Part shown: one piece after another, positions 22,196 to 34,184 of the stretch
Layout of the letters: every line of letters begins with the position of its first letter
How positions within the stretch are numbered: position 1 is the stretch's first letter
From: Cycas panzhihuaensis
Taxonomy: Eukaryota > Cycadophyta
Direction of reading: 5' to 3'
NCBI GenBank assembly: GCA_023213395.1
Contig: CM041465.1
Location: forward strand, 45,329,741-45,393,740
Length of the DNA: 64,000 nucleotides
Translations under genes and position numbers: made by a program
Notes under the pieces: model-generated
Database searches by the model: none
What the model saw: the letters and a program-made list of their open reading frames with translations, nothing else
What the model was told of the DNA's origin: nothing

Positions 22196-22850
22196 GTTGA
22201 TCCAGAGATTAGAGAGGAGCTCTTCATGGTAAGAATCCAAGTAAAGCAAAGCATGGTTGATGCCATCTTTGATGGAGGAAGCTAAAAGAATTTAATCTCA
22301 AAAGCATTGGTAAAAAAACTGGGATTAAAAATTCATGCACATCTAAAACCATATCCTCTTGGATGGTTGCAAAAAGATTCAGAGTTGCAAGTTACTCACC
22401 AATGTAAGTTTAAATTTACAATTTCTGAAAAGTTCATTGATGAAGTTGAATGTGAAGTAGTCCCTTTGGATGTTTATCAAGTTGTGTTTGGTAGCCCATA
22501 TCTCTATGATAGAGATGGAGTTCATCACAGGAGGCTAAGAAAGATTCGACTTATCAAGGATGGGAGATCATATCTGATCAATGCATCAAAGCCACAAAAG
22601 AAGATTTCTCTCATATCTTCCCAATAAGCAAAAAGATTAATTAATACTTGTAGGAAGTTTATGCTGCTGATGATAAAGCCAAAGGTGGAAGAAAACAAGC
22701 AAGCAGAGTCCTCAATACAGGCACTAGATAGGAAGCAAGTGCAACAGATTGAAGGCCTAAGGAATAGGTACAGTGACGTATTCTAAGAGCCGAAAGGGCT
22801 ACCCCCTAAAATGGTAATTGAACATGAAATCTAGCTAGTTGTTGATTCAC
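22196..22850 (+). pseudogene. Gyp-2 aspartic protease and linker
   Basis: The protease active site is DAIFDGGS (family LxDSGS or DTGS) near 22260-22284, followed by a stop where Q is expected and then KNLISKALVKKLGL. The body (VTHQCKFKFTISEKFIDEVECEVVPLD, 22390-22470, and VVFGSPYLYDRDGVHHRR near 22484) is the normal retropepsin flap and GxPxLxxxxxxxxxxxR segment. The linker RNRYSDVF-stop-EPKGLPPKM (22740-22810) is the standard bridge of gypsy elements into RT. The reading frame is the same as in the RT downstream. Confidence 0.87.
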
Positions 22851-24095
22851 CTTTGCTGAATCTTAGTCTCTACCGAAACTCAGTTTTGGAGAATGAAGAT
22901 ATTAAGAGGGAGATTCAAGAACTCTTGGAACAAGGAGTGATTAAGCTGAGTTGTTCTCCATGTAGATCACCTATTGTTTTGGTGCCAAAGAAAGATGGAG
23001 GATGGAGAATGTGCATTGACTACTAGGCTTTGAACAAGATCACCATAAAGAATAGACATCCCTTACCATAGATAGATGACTTATTGGACTAGTTGCAGTC
23101 AGCAAGATATTTCAGCAAAATGGACTTGAAATCAGGCTACCATTAGGTTCAAATTCGAGAGGAGGATACTTGGAAGACAGCCTTCAAATCGAAGCAAGGA
23201 TTATTCGAATGGTTGGTGATGTCATTTGGTCTATGCAATGCACCGGCCACCTTCATGAGATTGATGAATGAGGTATTAAGACCCTTCATTGATGACTTTG
23301 TAATTATTTATCTAGATGATATTCTAATTTCTAGCCATACATGGGAGGAGCACCTCCAACATGTCGAGCAAGTGCTTAAAGTTCTCCAAGAGCAGTAATT
23401 GAAACTCAATCTAAAGAAGTGTGAGTTTGGAAAACAATCTCTCATCTTCTTAGGTTTCATGGTTGGAGGAGGAGAATTGAAGATTGACCCAGCAAAGACT
23501 AAAGTCATTCTCAATTAGCCCACACCCAAGACAACCACATAGGTAAGAAGTTTCATTGGTGCATGTCAATATTTAAGAAAATTTATTTTCAGATTCTCTC
23601 AAATTGCACCACCGCTTCATGCATTGACGGGAGGACATGCAAAGTTTCATTGGGAGAATGAACAAGAAAAAGCTTTCAGGCTTTTGAAGCAGAAAATTTA
23701 TGAGGCACCAGTGTTAGCTTTGCCCTCATTGCAGAAGCCATTTGAATTGGAGACTGATGCATTAGGCTATGCCATGGGAGCAGTATTGAAGCAAGAAGGA
23801 AAACTGATAGCATATCATTTAGAAACATTTAATGAAGCTATCATAAACTACCCAACTTATGAGAAGGACCTCTATGCATTGCACCAAGCAGTGAAGCATT
23901 GGAGACCCTATTTGTTGGGAAAAGAAGTGGTGATTCACACCGACCACAAGCCTTTGTAATTTTTGTAGACCTAGTCCAAATTATAGCAGGCTAGGCACAT
24001 GAAGTGGATGTCCTATTTGTAGCAATTTCACATCATGGTTAAATACAAGAAAGGAATGATAAATAAGATTGCAGACTTGTTGTCCAGACCTCCTC
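22851..24095 (+). pseudogene. Gyp-2 reverse transcriptase and RNase H
   Basis: A nearly complete gypsy RT: QELLEQGVIKLSCSPCRSP (22918-22974), VPKKDGGWRMCIDY then a TAG where Q is usual (22983-23025), FSKMDLKSGYH near 23120, KQGLFEWLVMSFGLCNAPATF (23195-23252), and the catalytic YLDD at about 23309-23320. The thumb and connection with FLGFMVGGGELKIDP (23448-23492) and ACQYLRKFI follow. RNase H spans about 23640-23960 with ELETDALGYAMGAVLKQEG (first D), EKDLYALHQAVKHWRPYL and HTDHKPL. Stops mostly replace glutamine (CAG to TAG). Confidence 0.92.
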
Positions 24096-25603
24096 AACAA
24101 CAAGGTATTTCCAGTTTGTTGGTAGTTATGAAATTTCAACCTTTCTGCCATGATGAATATGTTGATTTGTATTTGAAAGATGAGGCATTCAAGCCTATCT
24201 TTGAGCAACTACAGCAAGGAAAAGTAGTTGCTGATTTCCAGCTAAAAGATGGACTTCTTTGCAAGCAAGACAAACTTTGCATTCTAAAGCATGTAGACCG
24301 AATGAAGTGGATAAGAGAAACTCACACCTCTCGAGTTGCATGACACTTTGGAGTGGGAAAGACATTGCTAAACTTGCAACGATATATATATTGGCCAAAT
24401 ATGCAACAAGATGTGACTACAGTAGTATAATTGTGTACATTATGTAGCACATCAAAGCTGGCCAATAGGAAGTTTGGATTGTACATTCCACTTTCTGTTC
24501 CATCATGACCGTGGGAAAGTATCTCCATGGATTTTCTGGGAGGACTACCATAAACAAAAAATGGTATGGATTATTTGTTTGTAGTTGTTGATCAGTTCAA
24601 TAAAATGGTGATGTTGATTCCCTGTAAGAAGACATATACAGGAGAAGACATAGCTAGATTATTTTTCTAGCATGTTTGGAAGTATTTTGGACTTCCCAAC
24701 TCAATTATTTCTGATCAAGACAGCAGATTTCTAAGTCATTTTTGGCAAACACTTTGGGGAATGATGGATATAAAGCTAAAGATGAGCATAGCTTTTCATC
24801 CTCAAACAGATGGCTAGACTGAAGTTGTCAATAGGACATTAGTACAGCTGTTATAAGGATACAATGCCAAGCATCATAAGACTTGGGATGAAAGTCTCCC
24901 ATACTTACAATTTGCATTCAACAGAGCTATCCATAACTCAACCCAGAAATCACCATTTGAGGTATGTTTGGGATTTCTGCTTGTAAGTCCTTTCAATCTA
25001 GAATTTTCTACTCAATTCTCTATAGGAAATAGAAAGGAGGAAGAAGGAGATGAAAAGGCACAAAGATTCTTAGAAAGAATTAGAAAAATCCATCAACAGG
25101 TTGAAGAGCAGCTTCAAAAATCTCAACAGAGATACAAATAACGGCATGATGCACATAGAACCAGCCATTCCTTTAAGGAAGGAGATAGAGTTTGGTTGCA
25201 TCTCAGTAAGAAAAGATTGTAAGGTGAAGGCAAAAAGCTAAAGCCTTTACGATATGGTCCTTTTACAACCTTGAAGAAAATTGGGGAAAATGCTTTCCAG
25301 CTTGAACTTCCAGAATTCATGAAAATATATTTCATAGTGAATGTTGAGAATCTGAAGATGTTTGAGCCATCCATGTTGGATGAAAATGAGGATGGAGTTC
25401 CACTCTTACCAAATCCAAAGAAGTTGTGGATAGAGAAAGAGGAACCAATGCAAAATGATTGTATTCTTTAAAGGAAGAAGACCAAGACTCGAAGAGGCAT
25501 AATCGAGTCCTTGAGAATTGCAGAGAAAGGACAAGTACCTAGCAAAGCAAAATGGTACAATAAGGAGATAGGGAAAATCAAATTCCCTCATCTACAACTA
25601 TAA
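24096..25603 (+). pseudogene. Gyp-2 integrase with C-terminal extension
   Basis: The zinc-binding region is WIRETHTSRVA then a TGA then HFGVGKT, with YWPNM and LCTLC downstream (24305-24445). The D-D-E core is intact in residue identity: FVVVDQFNKM (near 24578), IISDQDSRF (near 24706) and TEVVNRTL (near 24818). The C-terminal GPY/F-type module is PLRYGPFTTLKKIGENAFQLELP (about 25246-25315), followed by a charged tail ending TRRGIIES...SKAKWYNKEIGKIKFPHLQL, which resembles a degenerate chromodomain-like end (inference). The terminal stop is TAA 25601-25603, just before the purine tract. Interrupting stops make it non-functional. Confidence 0.9.
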
Positions 25604-25642
25604 AGTTCATGAGGCCATGAACTCCTAAAAAATGGGGAGTTC

Positions 25643-26825
25643 TGATCCATTTTTGGATCTTTAAATACTTTGTTTTTCATGTAAATGGTCTTTATGTAGT
25701 AGAAAATTGCCTTAAAAAGGCTTAATGGTCTTCATTTAGTAGAAATATGCCTTTAAAAGGCTTAAAAAAATGTAAAAAATGTAAAAAATGTATTTCTACA
25801 AGTGCAAATAGGTGCTACCAAGGTGCTACGACTACTACCAAGGTGCTACGACTGCTACACAGGTGCTACATAAGTACTATGACTACTACGCAGGTGCTAT
25901 TGCAAATTCAGCGCCAACTCATCGCAACTATGGCAATCAAGCATCGCAGTGCAAAGAATCGCCATCAGTGCAAAGAATCACATCAGAAGCTAACCGCCGC
26001 AACTACAAAGAACTACCTAAAAGTTAAAAAATAGAAAAATAATAAAAACAAAAATGATTTTAGCAACACAAACAGGATCTGTTTTGCACGAAATTTGAGG
26101 AGAGAGTATGCACACGTGTCCTCTACACATTTAAAGAGGAAAAACTCTAAATTAAAAGGATTTTTCTAAGATTTTATAAGTCATTTGAAATCCATTGGAA
26201 AACAGAAAAATAGAAAAACCTCTTGCAAATGAAAATGCTTTTAAGTGAAAATCTGCAGCAGAACTCATGGGGATTTGACAGAGATTTTCGATAGGAAAAG
26301 GAGGACACCGCAGCCCTAGATGCAGTATGGAGCAAGATTCGAGGAGAGCTTTAAGAAATTGCTTTCCGGAAAGAGAATGGCTCCAAAGACTGAAAATTTA
26401 CGTTGAGAGAGAAAAAGATGGAAACGCAGTAGAATAAACCTATTATGGGGATTGTGAAGGAGCCTAAAAGATCATAGTTGCAGCCGAATAGAGAAGACAA
26501 CAGTAGCAGCAGTCCTAGAAAGAGATGCTAGCTAGTTTTTCTTCATCAAAAAGGGGTTTCTAGTAATAAATGACCAAAAATGTTTTGCTGACTTCAAAGA
26601 CGGAGGTTCCAAAGAATGAGTAGTAGCACAAGGAGTGCTCAGCTCTCAGTTTCTCTCTCCCAAAACACTGTAGCAGTCCCTTGCATGCTCAATAGAGCAT
26701 AAACAGAAGGAGTTTTTATAAGAAAATTTTAAATATTTTCAAGTCTATGTAATAATAATGTAAATTATTCTGGATTTTATTTCAATTGGTTAAAGTCTTC
26801 ACTTTCCCATTCAAGATTTAGACCA
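25643..26825 (+). repeat. Gyp-2 3' LTR (1183 bp)
   Basis: It starts TGATCCATTT and ends TTTAGACCA, and pairs with 19841-20906. The GCTAC-type minisatellite lies at about 25812-25905 with a different unit arrangement, and an extra run of tgtaaaaaa units is at about 25770-25790. The duplication tagac follows at 26826. Confidence 0.93.
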
Positions 26826-26830
26826 TAGAC

Positions 26831-28895
26831 AATATAGAAAAGTATTTTAAATTTAAATGATTAAGTAGTAGCACTAGGACTAAAATGGTCACATATCGAT
26901 TAAAAGGACTCATCCTCAACTAGTGGCATAATGTACTCAAGAACTACAAGATGAAAATTAAATTGATCTCATCGAGGAAATTTAAGAAGAAAATTTATAA
27001 CAAATTTATTTATAAAAATTTTCTCTAAAATAAATTAAATGAATTTTGTGATTTGAAGCAAAGGAATCTTAATATAAGATAATATAAAAAATAATTTAAA
27101 ACCTTGAATATATTCATTCCATTTGCCTAAGGAAAATATAGAATCGTGATATTTATAAATGGGCTTAATCAAGAATACCATGCTAATGTATAGGGTTGAA
27201 AGCCTAGTTTAGTAGATGAAGTTGCTACCCTTATAGAGAGATATAAAGAACAAAGACTAGGTAAGAGAAAAAGAAAGAAATGGTTACATGAGTGATAAGG
27301 CACTCATAGAGATGGTACCTTTCAACATCAAGGAAAATCCTACTTGGAAAGAAAGAGAAATTATGGTAATTCTAAGAGAAACTATACTTATTAAAGCCTA
27401 TTTAAGAGAATTTCAAAGTAAATAAATAATAAAAAATAGAATTAGAATTTAAAAATTTGACCCAAAACTCCTCAATGTTAGGAATATGGAGAAGCATATT
27501 TGAAAAGAAATTACCTTTGATTAAAAAAAACCTACCAAAAGAAAAAATCCCAACCATAAAAGGCTTGGTGTAACCTTAGCTTGATATATGTGTCTATTTA
27601 CTATTGAATCAAGTAGCATACATAAATAATTACCTCTTGTATAAGTTAAGACAAAAATAAATTAACAATATTTTATTACATTAATCAACTTTGGGAGAAA
27701 TCATAACTTTATTTCACCAAAACTAGTGGAAGCATTAAAATTATTACCCTCTTGACTAGAGTTGGTCGATAGTAAAAAACTTAGGTAAACTGATTCTATT
27801 TTAGAGAAATTAAAATTTGAAATAGATGGGTATCAAAGATTTAGAGATTTTTAATTATTAAACCTAGAAAATATGATATTATAATATGTACAGCTTGGTT
27901 AGAACCTAAAAATACATATGTTAGTTGCGATACCGTATAGGTTATAATAACTAAACATCTGAATAGAGTCAGGATCATTTAAGGGAAAAGAAGACCCACA
28001 CTATTACATACCCTTTGTATAACACATATTAAAAGATGTGTTCATAAAAGATATAAATTTTTTAATGCACTATTAATTGAAGATACTTAGATACACAACA
28101 ATGATCTTATCAATCATTTGATTATTAAAGAATTAGAAGATATATTCCCTTCAAAAATTAAAGAACTACCTCTAAAAAGAGTTATGGAACATGTAATAGA
28201 TTGTATACTTAGAGTAGAACTAGTGGTAAGGCCAACATATTAGCAATCCATTCTAGAATTGATTTAGCTTAGAGTATAAGTATAATAATTAATAGAACAA
28301 GGTAAGATTAGACCCCATATTTCTCCATAAGGAGCACTAGTTTTATTTGTTAAAAAGAAAGATGGAATCTTAATATTACGCATTGATTATAAATAGCTTA
28401 ATAAATTAACAATAAAGAACAAGTAATTATTAATAAGTATTGATTATCTTTTAGATAAATTAAATAGTGCTAAATATTTATCAAAAATAGAACTATAATC
28501 AATATACCATCAAATCAGAGTTAAGGAAGATGGTATATCTAAAATAACTTTTTAGACTAGGTATGGCTATTATGAATTTGTTGTTTTATCTTTTAGATTA
28601 AACAATGCACTTGCCACTTTTATGATATAAATAAATGATATATTCTAACCCTATTTGGATATATTTATGATTATACTTTTGGATAATATTTCAATACATT
28701 TAAAAACTAAGATAAAGCATGAACAACACATTTGAAAGGTACTAGAAAAATTAAAAGAAGATAAGTTATATACCCAAGCAAGTAAATATGAATTTTTAAA
28801 AACAAAAAACTTATATCTATGACATGCCATTTTAAAATAAGGAATTACCCTCTATCATAAAAAAATAAAGTAATACAAGAATAATCATAACCAAA

Positions 28896-28979
<84 letters not shown>

Positions 28980-29171
28980 CAAAGCTTCTTAAGGTTATGA
29001 AGATTTTATCATAAATTCATTAAGGGATATTCTAAAATCGTTGCACTATTAATTAACCTAACCTAATGGGAGAAATCATTTATATGGATATTGAAATATG
29101 AAGAGGCTTAACAATAGATTTAAAAAATTATCAATAACAACTCTTGTATTAGGTATTCCTAATCTAAACAA
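26831..29171 (+). pseudogene. Gyp-1 gag core, protease and RT, piece 3 of 4
   Basis: The Gag core reads EKYFKFK...TRTKMVTYRLKGLILN...WHNVLKNY (26837-26945), the standard gypsy gag order. A zinc-knuckle-like stretch is near 27470-27540. The RT is readable from ELEDIFPSKIKELP (28135-28170): LFVKKKDGILILRIDY near 28347-28391, KIELXSIYHQIRVKEDG near 28485-28535, and YGYYEFVVLSFRLNNALATF (28562-28620). The catalytic box near 28675 reads LLDNIS, so YxDD is degraded to LLDN. An (AT)n array (28898-28976) sits in the connection region, followed by FIKGYSKIVALL. Coding stops at 29171, where Cop-D entered; the RNase H frame continues at 52984. Confidence 0.82.
28898..28976. repeat. (AT)n microsatellite inside Gyp-1 RT/RNase H junction
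   Basis: About 79 bp of pure AT lie between the RT thumb and the FIKGYSKI segment of Gyp-1. It separates sequences that are continuous in intact elements. Confidence 0.95.
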
Positions 29172-29455
29172 TGATGGAATCAAAGGACAAAGAGAGCATA
29201 ATGAAATATAGGAAAGGACACAACTATCAATCCATAATGATGGTGGTGTTGATGAATACCAGGGTCTTCGAACCTTCTAAATAGATAAATAGGATTGAGA
29301 GGGATTTAGAACACCTTCCAAGGTCTACCATTGATTGGCATTGATAAATGCCTAACATGCTGCTACCATAATATCTCCATAATATGGGTTATTACCCCAA
29401 TACGAGTAATCTACCCAAGGTAAATATACACCCCAATGTGGGCATTATTCTAATA
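29172..29455 (-). repeat. Cop-D 3' LTR (284 bp)
   Basis: The plus strand runs from TGATGGAATC to TTCTAATA. It aligns along its full length with 46012-46096 joined to 52780-52978. The purine-rich TGAGGGAGTAA of the minus strand abuts it at 29456. Confidence 0.88.
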
Positions 29456-29466
29456 TTACTCCCTCA

Positions 29467-30528
29467 TAATATCTATTTAGGGAGACTCCAAATTTATCTC
29501 TGAGTTTTATAAACTTTATTTTACCAAGTACCTTTGTGAAAATATTTTCCATCTATTCTTCAGCATGTAATGGACTAATTCTAATTCACCTTGTTGTATC
29601 AACTTTTTAATAAAGTGGTGCTATATTTTTATGTGCTTTATTTTGCCATAAAACACTAAATTCCTAGTCATCTAAATTATGCTTTGATTATCAAAAACTA
29701 ATTGAGTAGTACCAACCTATTCTTCTTATAAATCTTGAAGTAATATTCTAAGCCAAACTATCTCACAAGATCCTACTACAACTACTTTATACTCTACTTT
29801 TGTAGTAGAAAGAGATACTATTGCCTGCTTCTTTGAATTTTATGCTATTATTATTGAACCCAAATTGAATACATAGCCTGAAATAGATTTTCTATCATCT
29901 ATACAACTTACCCAATCTAAGTCTATATTACTAATCAACCTATAATCCCCTAATGACCTATAATATGATCCATAGCCAATAGTACCTCTAAGATACTTGA
30001 GAATCCTTTTGGTTGCTTATCAATGTTTTACCTTAGGCTCATGTATAAATCTAGAAACCATATTGATTGCGTACATGATGTCAGGTTGAGTTGAATTTAA
30101 GCAAATTAGGCTCTAAATTAACTTCCTATAAAGTGTAGGATAAACTAATTTTGATTCCTCAAACTTAGATAATCTTAACCTAACCTCTACTAGTATTATA
30201 AGTGGCTTACAATTACTCATGTTAAACTTATGTAACATATCTAATATGTATTTCCTTTAGGAGACAAATATCCCCTTTTAATCCTACCATACTTTAATAC
30301 TTAAGAAGTAAGACATAAGACCCAAGTCTATCATCTTAAATTCTTTGCACATATCTTTTTTTAACTTTTGGGACAAGTGATCACTATTCTTAATATATAC
30401 TAGGTCATTTATATATAAGTCCATAATTAGTATTAAGCTTCCTTCCAATTTAATATATAAATTAGGGTATGATTAGATTCTTTAGGATCCTTTATCTTTG
30501 AAATATTTATCAATCCTAGAGCACCATG
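29467..30528 (-). pseudogene. Cop-D RT (C-terminal half) and RNase H
   Basis: Leftward from the solo-LTR insertion the RT continues with SRIDKYF-like text, then the catalytic box DLYINDLVYI near 30410, where YVDD has become YIND, so one catalytic aspartate is lost. MIDLGLMSYFLSIKV, STQPDIMYAINMVSRFIHEPK and TKRILKYLRGT (30010-30100) follow. RNase H has NIDLDWVSCIDDRKSISGYVF near 29860-29930, KVEYKVVVVGSCEIVWLRILL near 29750-29815, and QSIIXMTRN and KHIKIXHHFIKKLI near 29610-29690. Stops are frequent. The missing N-terminal half lies beyond the inserted solo LTR at 31175. Confidence 0.85.
30524..30528. repeat. target-site duplication ccatg, left copy (Cop-A solo LTR)
   Basis: ccatg precedes the solo LTR; the right copy at 31170-31174 is tcata. 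The two differences are both transitions. Keeping a single copy of ccatg and removing the LTR restores the RT reading frame across the site. Confidence 0.7.
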
Positions 30529-31169
30529 TGTTAAGAAAATTAGGTCCTAATAACCAAAAGCACCACCAAGATCTAAACTATTTTTCAACTAGTTATAAGA
30601 ATCAAAGTTGAAATTTAACATGCAAGTTCTTAAACCATAGATAATACAATAAAATGAATCAGAAAGCTAAAGTATCATATATACACCTAATACATAGTAA
30701 AACCCTAATAGTGTGCTAGGGAAACATCTACACAAGAAAGGTATCAATCTTCATTATCTAAGATTAGAGAAATATACATAATTTGTAGTAGAATACTCAC
30801 AGTAACAACAACCAATCACCTCTACTCAATACAATACATCTAATACATTGAACACCATCAATATAATGAAAAAATACCCTAAATTAGGCTATATAAGAGA
30901 GTCATATAAGGTACAAATCTTGACCATAGAATCTATGGCACTTTAGATGAACAACTATGATTCTCTTTATAATTTAGTATGTTTTACAGTGCTAGCTTTT
31001 TATGTTGAGAGCTACCACCTCCAAACCCCTTATTTGTGGGATGGGGGAGGAGGGGGTTTCGATGCGTCCTGCCCTCCTTGGATCCTTTCCCAAAAGTTTG
31101 GAGGGGAAACTACACTATTAACCTGTCAAAATTTTAACCTCTAAAACATTGTTATTACATTATCTAACA
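30529..31169 (-). repeat. solo LTR of Cop-A family, in Cop-D RT
   Basis: A 641-bp sequence runs from TGTTAAGAAAATTAGG to TATCTAACA and matches the Cop-A1 and Cop-A2 LTRs end to end. It includes the G-run block (31042-31058) and the tail AACCTGTCAAAATTTTAAC. No internal region accompanies it, so it is the product of LTR-LTR recombination. It interrupts the Cop-D RT at the R-x-W-Y position. It is also the only Cop-A LTR here with both terminal TGTT and AACA preserved. Confidence 0.92.
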
Positions 31170-31174
31170 TCATA

Positions 31175-31620
31175 TTCTAAGTACTTTCTTTAGTCCATAT
31201 ACGACCTTTTTAAGTTTGTATACCTTGTCTTATTTTTCTTTTACTTTAAACTCCTTGGGTTGTTATATATAGATTTCTTCATCTATATAACTATTAAAAA
31301 ATAAACTTTTTACATCTATTTGATGTACTGTCCAACCTTCTTATGTATCTAAGGCTATGATTAACCTAATAATTTCTAAACTTACAATATGTGTATATGT
31401 TTCATTATAATTTATGCTTTTAATTTGAGTATAGCCCTTTGCAACTAACCTTGCCTTGTATTTATCAATAGATCCATTTGATTTATACTTGGTCTTATAG
31501 ACCCATTTTATTCCAATGTAATTCTTATTAGGTGGAAAATCTAAAAACTCCCATGTGTCATTTTTCAATAAGATATTATACTCTTCCTTCATTGCATTCT
31601 TTCATTCATCTTGATTGTTT
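31175..31620 (-). pseudogene. Cop-D RT N-terminal half
   Basis: An 83-codon open frame on the minus strand (31341-31592) reads KEEYNILLKNDTWEFLDFPPNK...GIKWVYKTKYKSNGSIDKYKARLVAKGYTQ, the typical start of a copia RT. It is followed by TYTHIVSLEIIRLIIALDT. After two stops it continues through VYKLKKVVYGLKKVLR-type text to the solo LTR at 31169. This is one of the better-preserved RT segments in the window. Confidence 0.9.
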
Positions 31621-33038
31621 GCCTTTCTAAAGTTGTGAGACTTATTGGACTCCATAACTTGAGTCATAAGTGCAAAATTCACCCTTTAAGATCTTATTGT
31701 TCTTCTCTCAAAATTAGTATCTAATATATTTTGAGGGTTATGAGCCTTTTGTACCTACTTTTAGACTCTTTGACTTGAAGTAGAAGGTCTTACTTCATTT
31801 GCATTAGGTATATTTATACCACTCGAGCTATAATCTACTTCAACCATAATAGTTTTATCTTTTTCATTTTCAACAACTTATTCTTAATAGAATTCATCTT
31901 CCCTTAGGATGATATCCTTACTCATAATAATCCTTTTTCCTTTTAGATAATAAAGTTTATAGGATCTAGAAGAGTCATTATATTCTATAAATATACACTT
32001 AGTACTTTTGTCATTTAATTTTATCCTCCTTTATTCTGGGACATGTACATAAGCTATATACCTAAAAACTCTTAAGTGTTTAATGCTTGGCTTATAACTT
32101 ATCTAATCTTCTTTAAGTGTATCTCATCTAATTACCTTGGTAGTACACTTGTTCAAGAAATAAATAATTGTAAATATAACTTTTGTCCAATATTCATTAC
32201 CTAGATGCTTGTCTTTAAGTATACTTCTTATAATTTTAATAATTATCTTACTCTTCCTTTTTGCAACCCCATTTTTTTTGAGGTGTATAGGGATTTGTAA
32301 GTTATTTCTTTATCCTAAAATATCTGTAAGAAGATTTGAATTTATTTAAAATAAAATTTTCCCTATTATCTAATCTTAGTATTAAAATTTTAAGTCCACT
32401 TTGTCTTTTAACTATATTTTTTAAGTCAATGAAACATTAATATGTATATAACTTGAACTTTAAAAAGTAAATCAAGTCATCCTTGTGAAATTATCAGTGA
32501 AAGTCGTGAGATGCTTAGCTCCTCCAAGTGAAGCCACATTCATTAGACCATATAAATCTATGTATACTAATTGAAGAGGATTATTGGCCCTATAGCTTTC
32601 ATTAGGGAATCCTTTCGTTTGTTGTTTACCAAGTATACACCCTTTACACACTTCCTTACCATGTTTAATATTAAATAGTCTTATCACTATTTTTATCTTC
32701 TTTATCAACACCAAACTATAAAGTTTCATATGGTCAAGTCTTTTATACTATATTTAACTATCCATATTGATTGAATCCTTTAAGGTATAATAATAAGTTA
32801 GGGAAATAACTAGTTTGAATAATCTATCACTAATCATTTAGCCTTTAGTAACCATTTATTTATTCCTTAGCTTATCTTTAATATTACACTACCTATTATC
32901 AAATATTACCTTGTATTTTTGCTTTATTATTTATTCCACTAATAGCAAATTTTTCTTAAGTACTAGGATATGAATCACATCATTAATATACCTTGTTTCT
33001 CTAAAGTTTGTTTATATAAAAATATTACCTTTTCTAAC
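31621..33038 (-). pseudogene. Cop-D integrase and GAG-pre-integrase remnant
   Basis: Minus-strand text in order: GAG-pre-integrase HMKLYSL...NIKHGKEVCKGCILGKQQTKGFP (32610-32730), which keeps the C-x2-C ligands; LQLVYIDLYGLMNVASLGGAKHLTTFTDNFTRMT (32472-32580), with the first core aspartate; the QKGVAKRKS-type stretch near 32260; and RVFRYIAYVHVPEXRRIKLNDKSTKC near 31990-32065. The leading protease part ends at the Gyp-2 solo LTR (33044). The core is fragmented by stops, and the third acidic residue appears lost. Confidence 0.75.
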
Positions 33039-33043
33039 TATAG
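33039..33043. repeat. target-site duplication tatag, left copy (Gyp-2 solo LTR)
   Basis: tatag occurs exactly on both sides of the inverted solo LTR (33039-33043 and 34185-34189). Confidence 0.92.
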
Positions 33044-34184
33044 TGATCTGAATTTTGAATGGGAAAGTGAAGACTTAAACCAATTGAAATAAAATCCAGA
33101 ACAATTTACATTAATATTACATAGAATTGAAGATATTTTGGGTTTTTCTTATAAAACTCCTTTTGTTTATGCTTCATCGAGCATGCAAGGGACTGCTACA
33201 GCGATTTGGGAGAGAGAAACTAAGTGATGGGTACTCTTTGAGCTACTACTCACTCTTTGGAACCTCTGTCGTCTGCAAAATGTTTTTGGTTATTGATTAC
33301 CAAAAACCTCTTTTTGGTAAAGAAAATTTGGCTAGCGTCTCTTTCTGGGACTGCTGCTACTACTGTCTTCTCCACTCGGCTGCAACTTCGATCTTCTATG
33401 CTCCTTCACGATCCCCGCAACAGGTTTATTCTGCTGCACTTCCATCTTTTTCTCTCTCAACGTAGATTTTCAGTCTTTGGAGCCATACTCTTTCTGGAAA
33501 GTGATTTTTTGAAACTTTCATCGAATCTTGCTCCATACTGCATCTAGGGCTACGACGTCCTCCTTTTCCTGTCAAAAATCTCTATCGAATTTCCCATTGT
33601 TCCTCTCCAGATTTTCACTTAAAAGCGTTTTCATTTACAAGAGGTTTTCCATTTTTTTGTTTTCTAATGGATTCTAAAACAGCTTATAAAATCTTTAAAA
33701 AATCCTTTTAATTTGGAGGTTTTCCTCTTTAAACATATAGAGGACATGTGTGCGAAGTCTTTCCTCGAATTTTGTGTAAAATAGATTCCATTTGCGCTGC
33801 CAAAATCATTTTTATTTTTATTATTTTTCTATTTTTTTACTTTTAGGTAGCAGTTGCCTCACCTGTGTAGCAGTTGCCTCACCTACGTAGCACCTACGTA
33901 GCAGTTGCCTCACCTACGTAGCACCTACGTAGTAGTGACAACACCTGTGTAGCACCTGCGTGTGATCATAGTACTGCAGTAGCACCTTAGTGTGTGTAGC
34001 ACTTTGGTAGCACCTATTTGCACTTGTAGAAATATATTTTTTACATTTTTTAAGACTTTTAAAGGCATTTTTCTACTAAATGAAGACTAGTTAAGCCTTT
34101 TTAAGGTATTTTTCTACTATATAAAAACCATTAACATGAAAAACAAAGTATTTTAAGAGTATTTAAAGATCCGTAAATGGATCA
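33044..34184 (-). repeat. solo LTR of Gyp-2 family, inverted, in Cop-D protease
   Basis: This 1141-bp sequence is the reverse complement of the Gyp-2 LTR. It starts TGATCTGAATTTTGAATGGG and ends GTAAATGGATCA, with terminal TG and CA and an exact 5-bp duplication. The minisatellite lies at about 33845-34015, with units such as gtagcagttgcctcacc. It splits the Cop-D protease after the KIIFDDNTTKA segment. Open frames of 96-112 codons on the plus strand here are antisense to an LTR and closed in the homologous copies. Confidence 0.95.

Larger units (their letters stand above)
19841..26825 (+). mobile_element. Gyp-2: complete Ty3/gypsy retrotransposon
   Basis: A 6985-bp plus-strand element has LTRs at 19841-20906 and 25643-26825. 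It is flanked by taaac (19836-19840) and tagac (26826-26830), one transition apart. The primer-binding site is at 20913 and the purine tract AAAATGGGGAG just before 25643. Domain order is gag, PR, RT, RNase H, INT, as in Ty3/gypsy. Gag begins in one frame, shifts once near 21705, and then gag C-terminus, PR, RT, RH and INT stay in a single frame to 25603, broken only by stops. An inverted solo LTR of the same family is at 33044-34184. Confidence 0.95.

Noticed and set aside
21489-24528. Several minus-strand frames over Gyp-2
   Set aside because: They are shadows of gag and pol, whose plus-strand frames carry the conserved motifs.
33127-33547. Two plus-strand frames of 96 and 112 codons
   Set aside because: They are antisense to a Gyp-2 family solo LTR, and the matching LTR copies do not keep the frames open.
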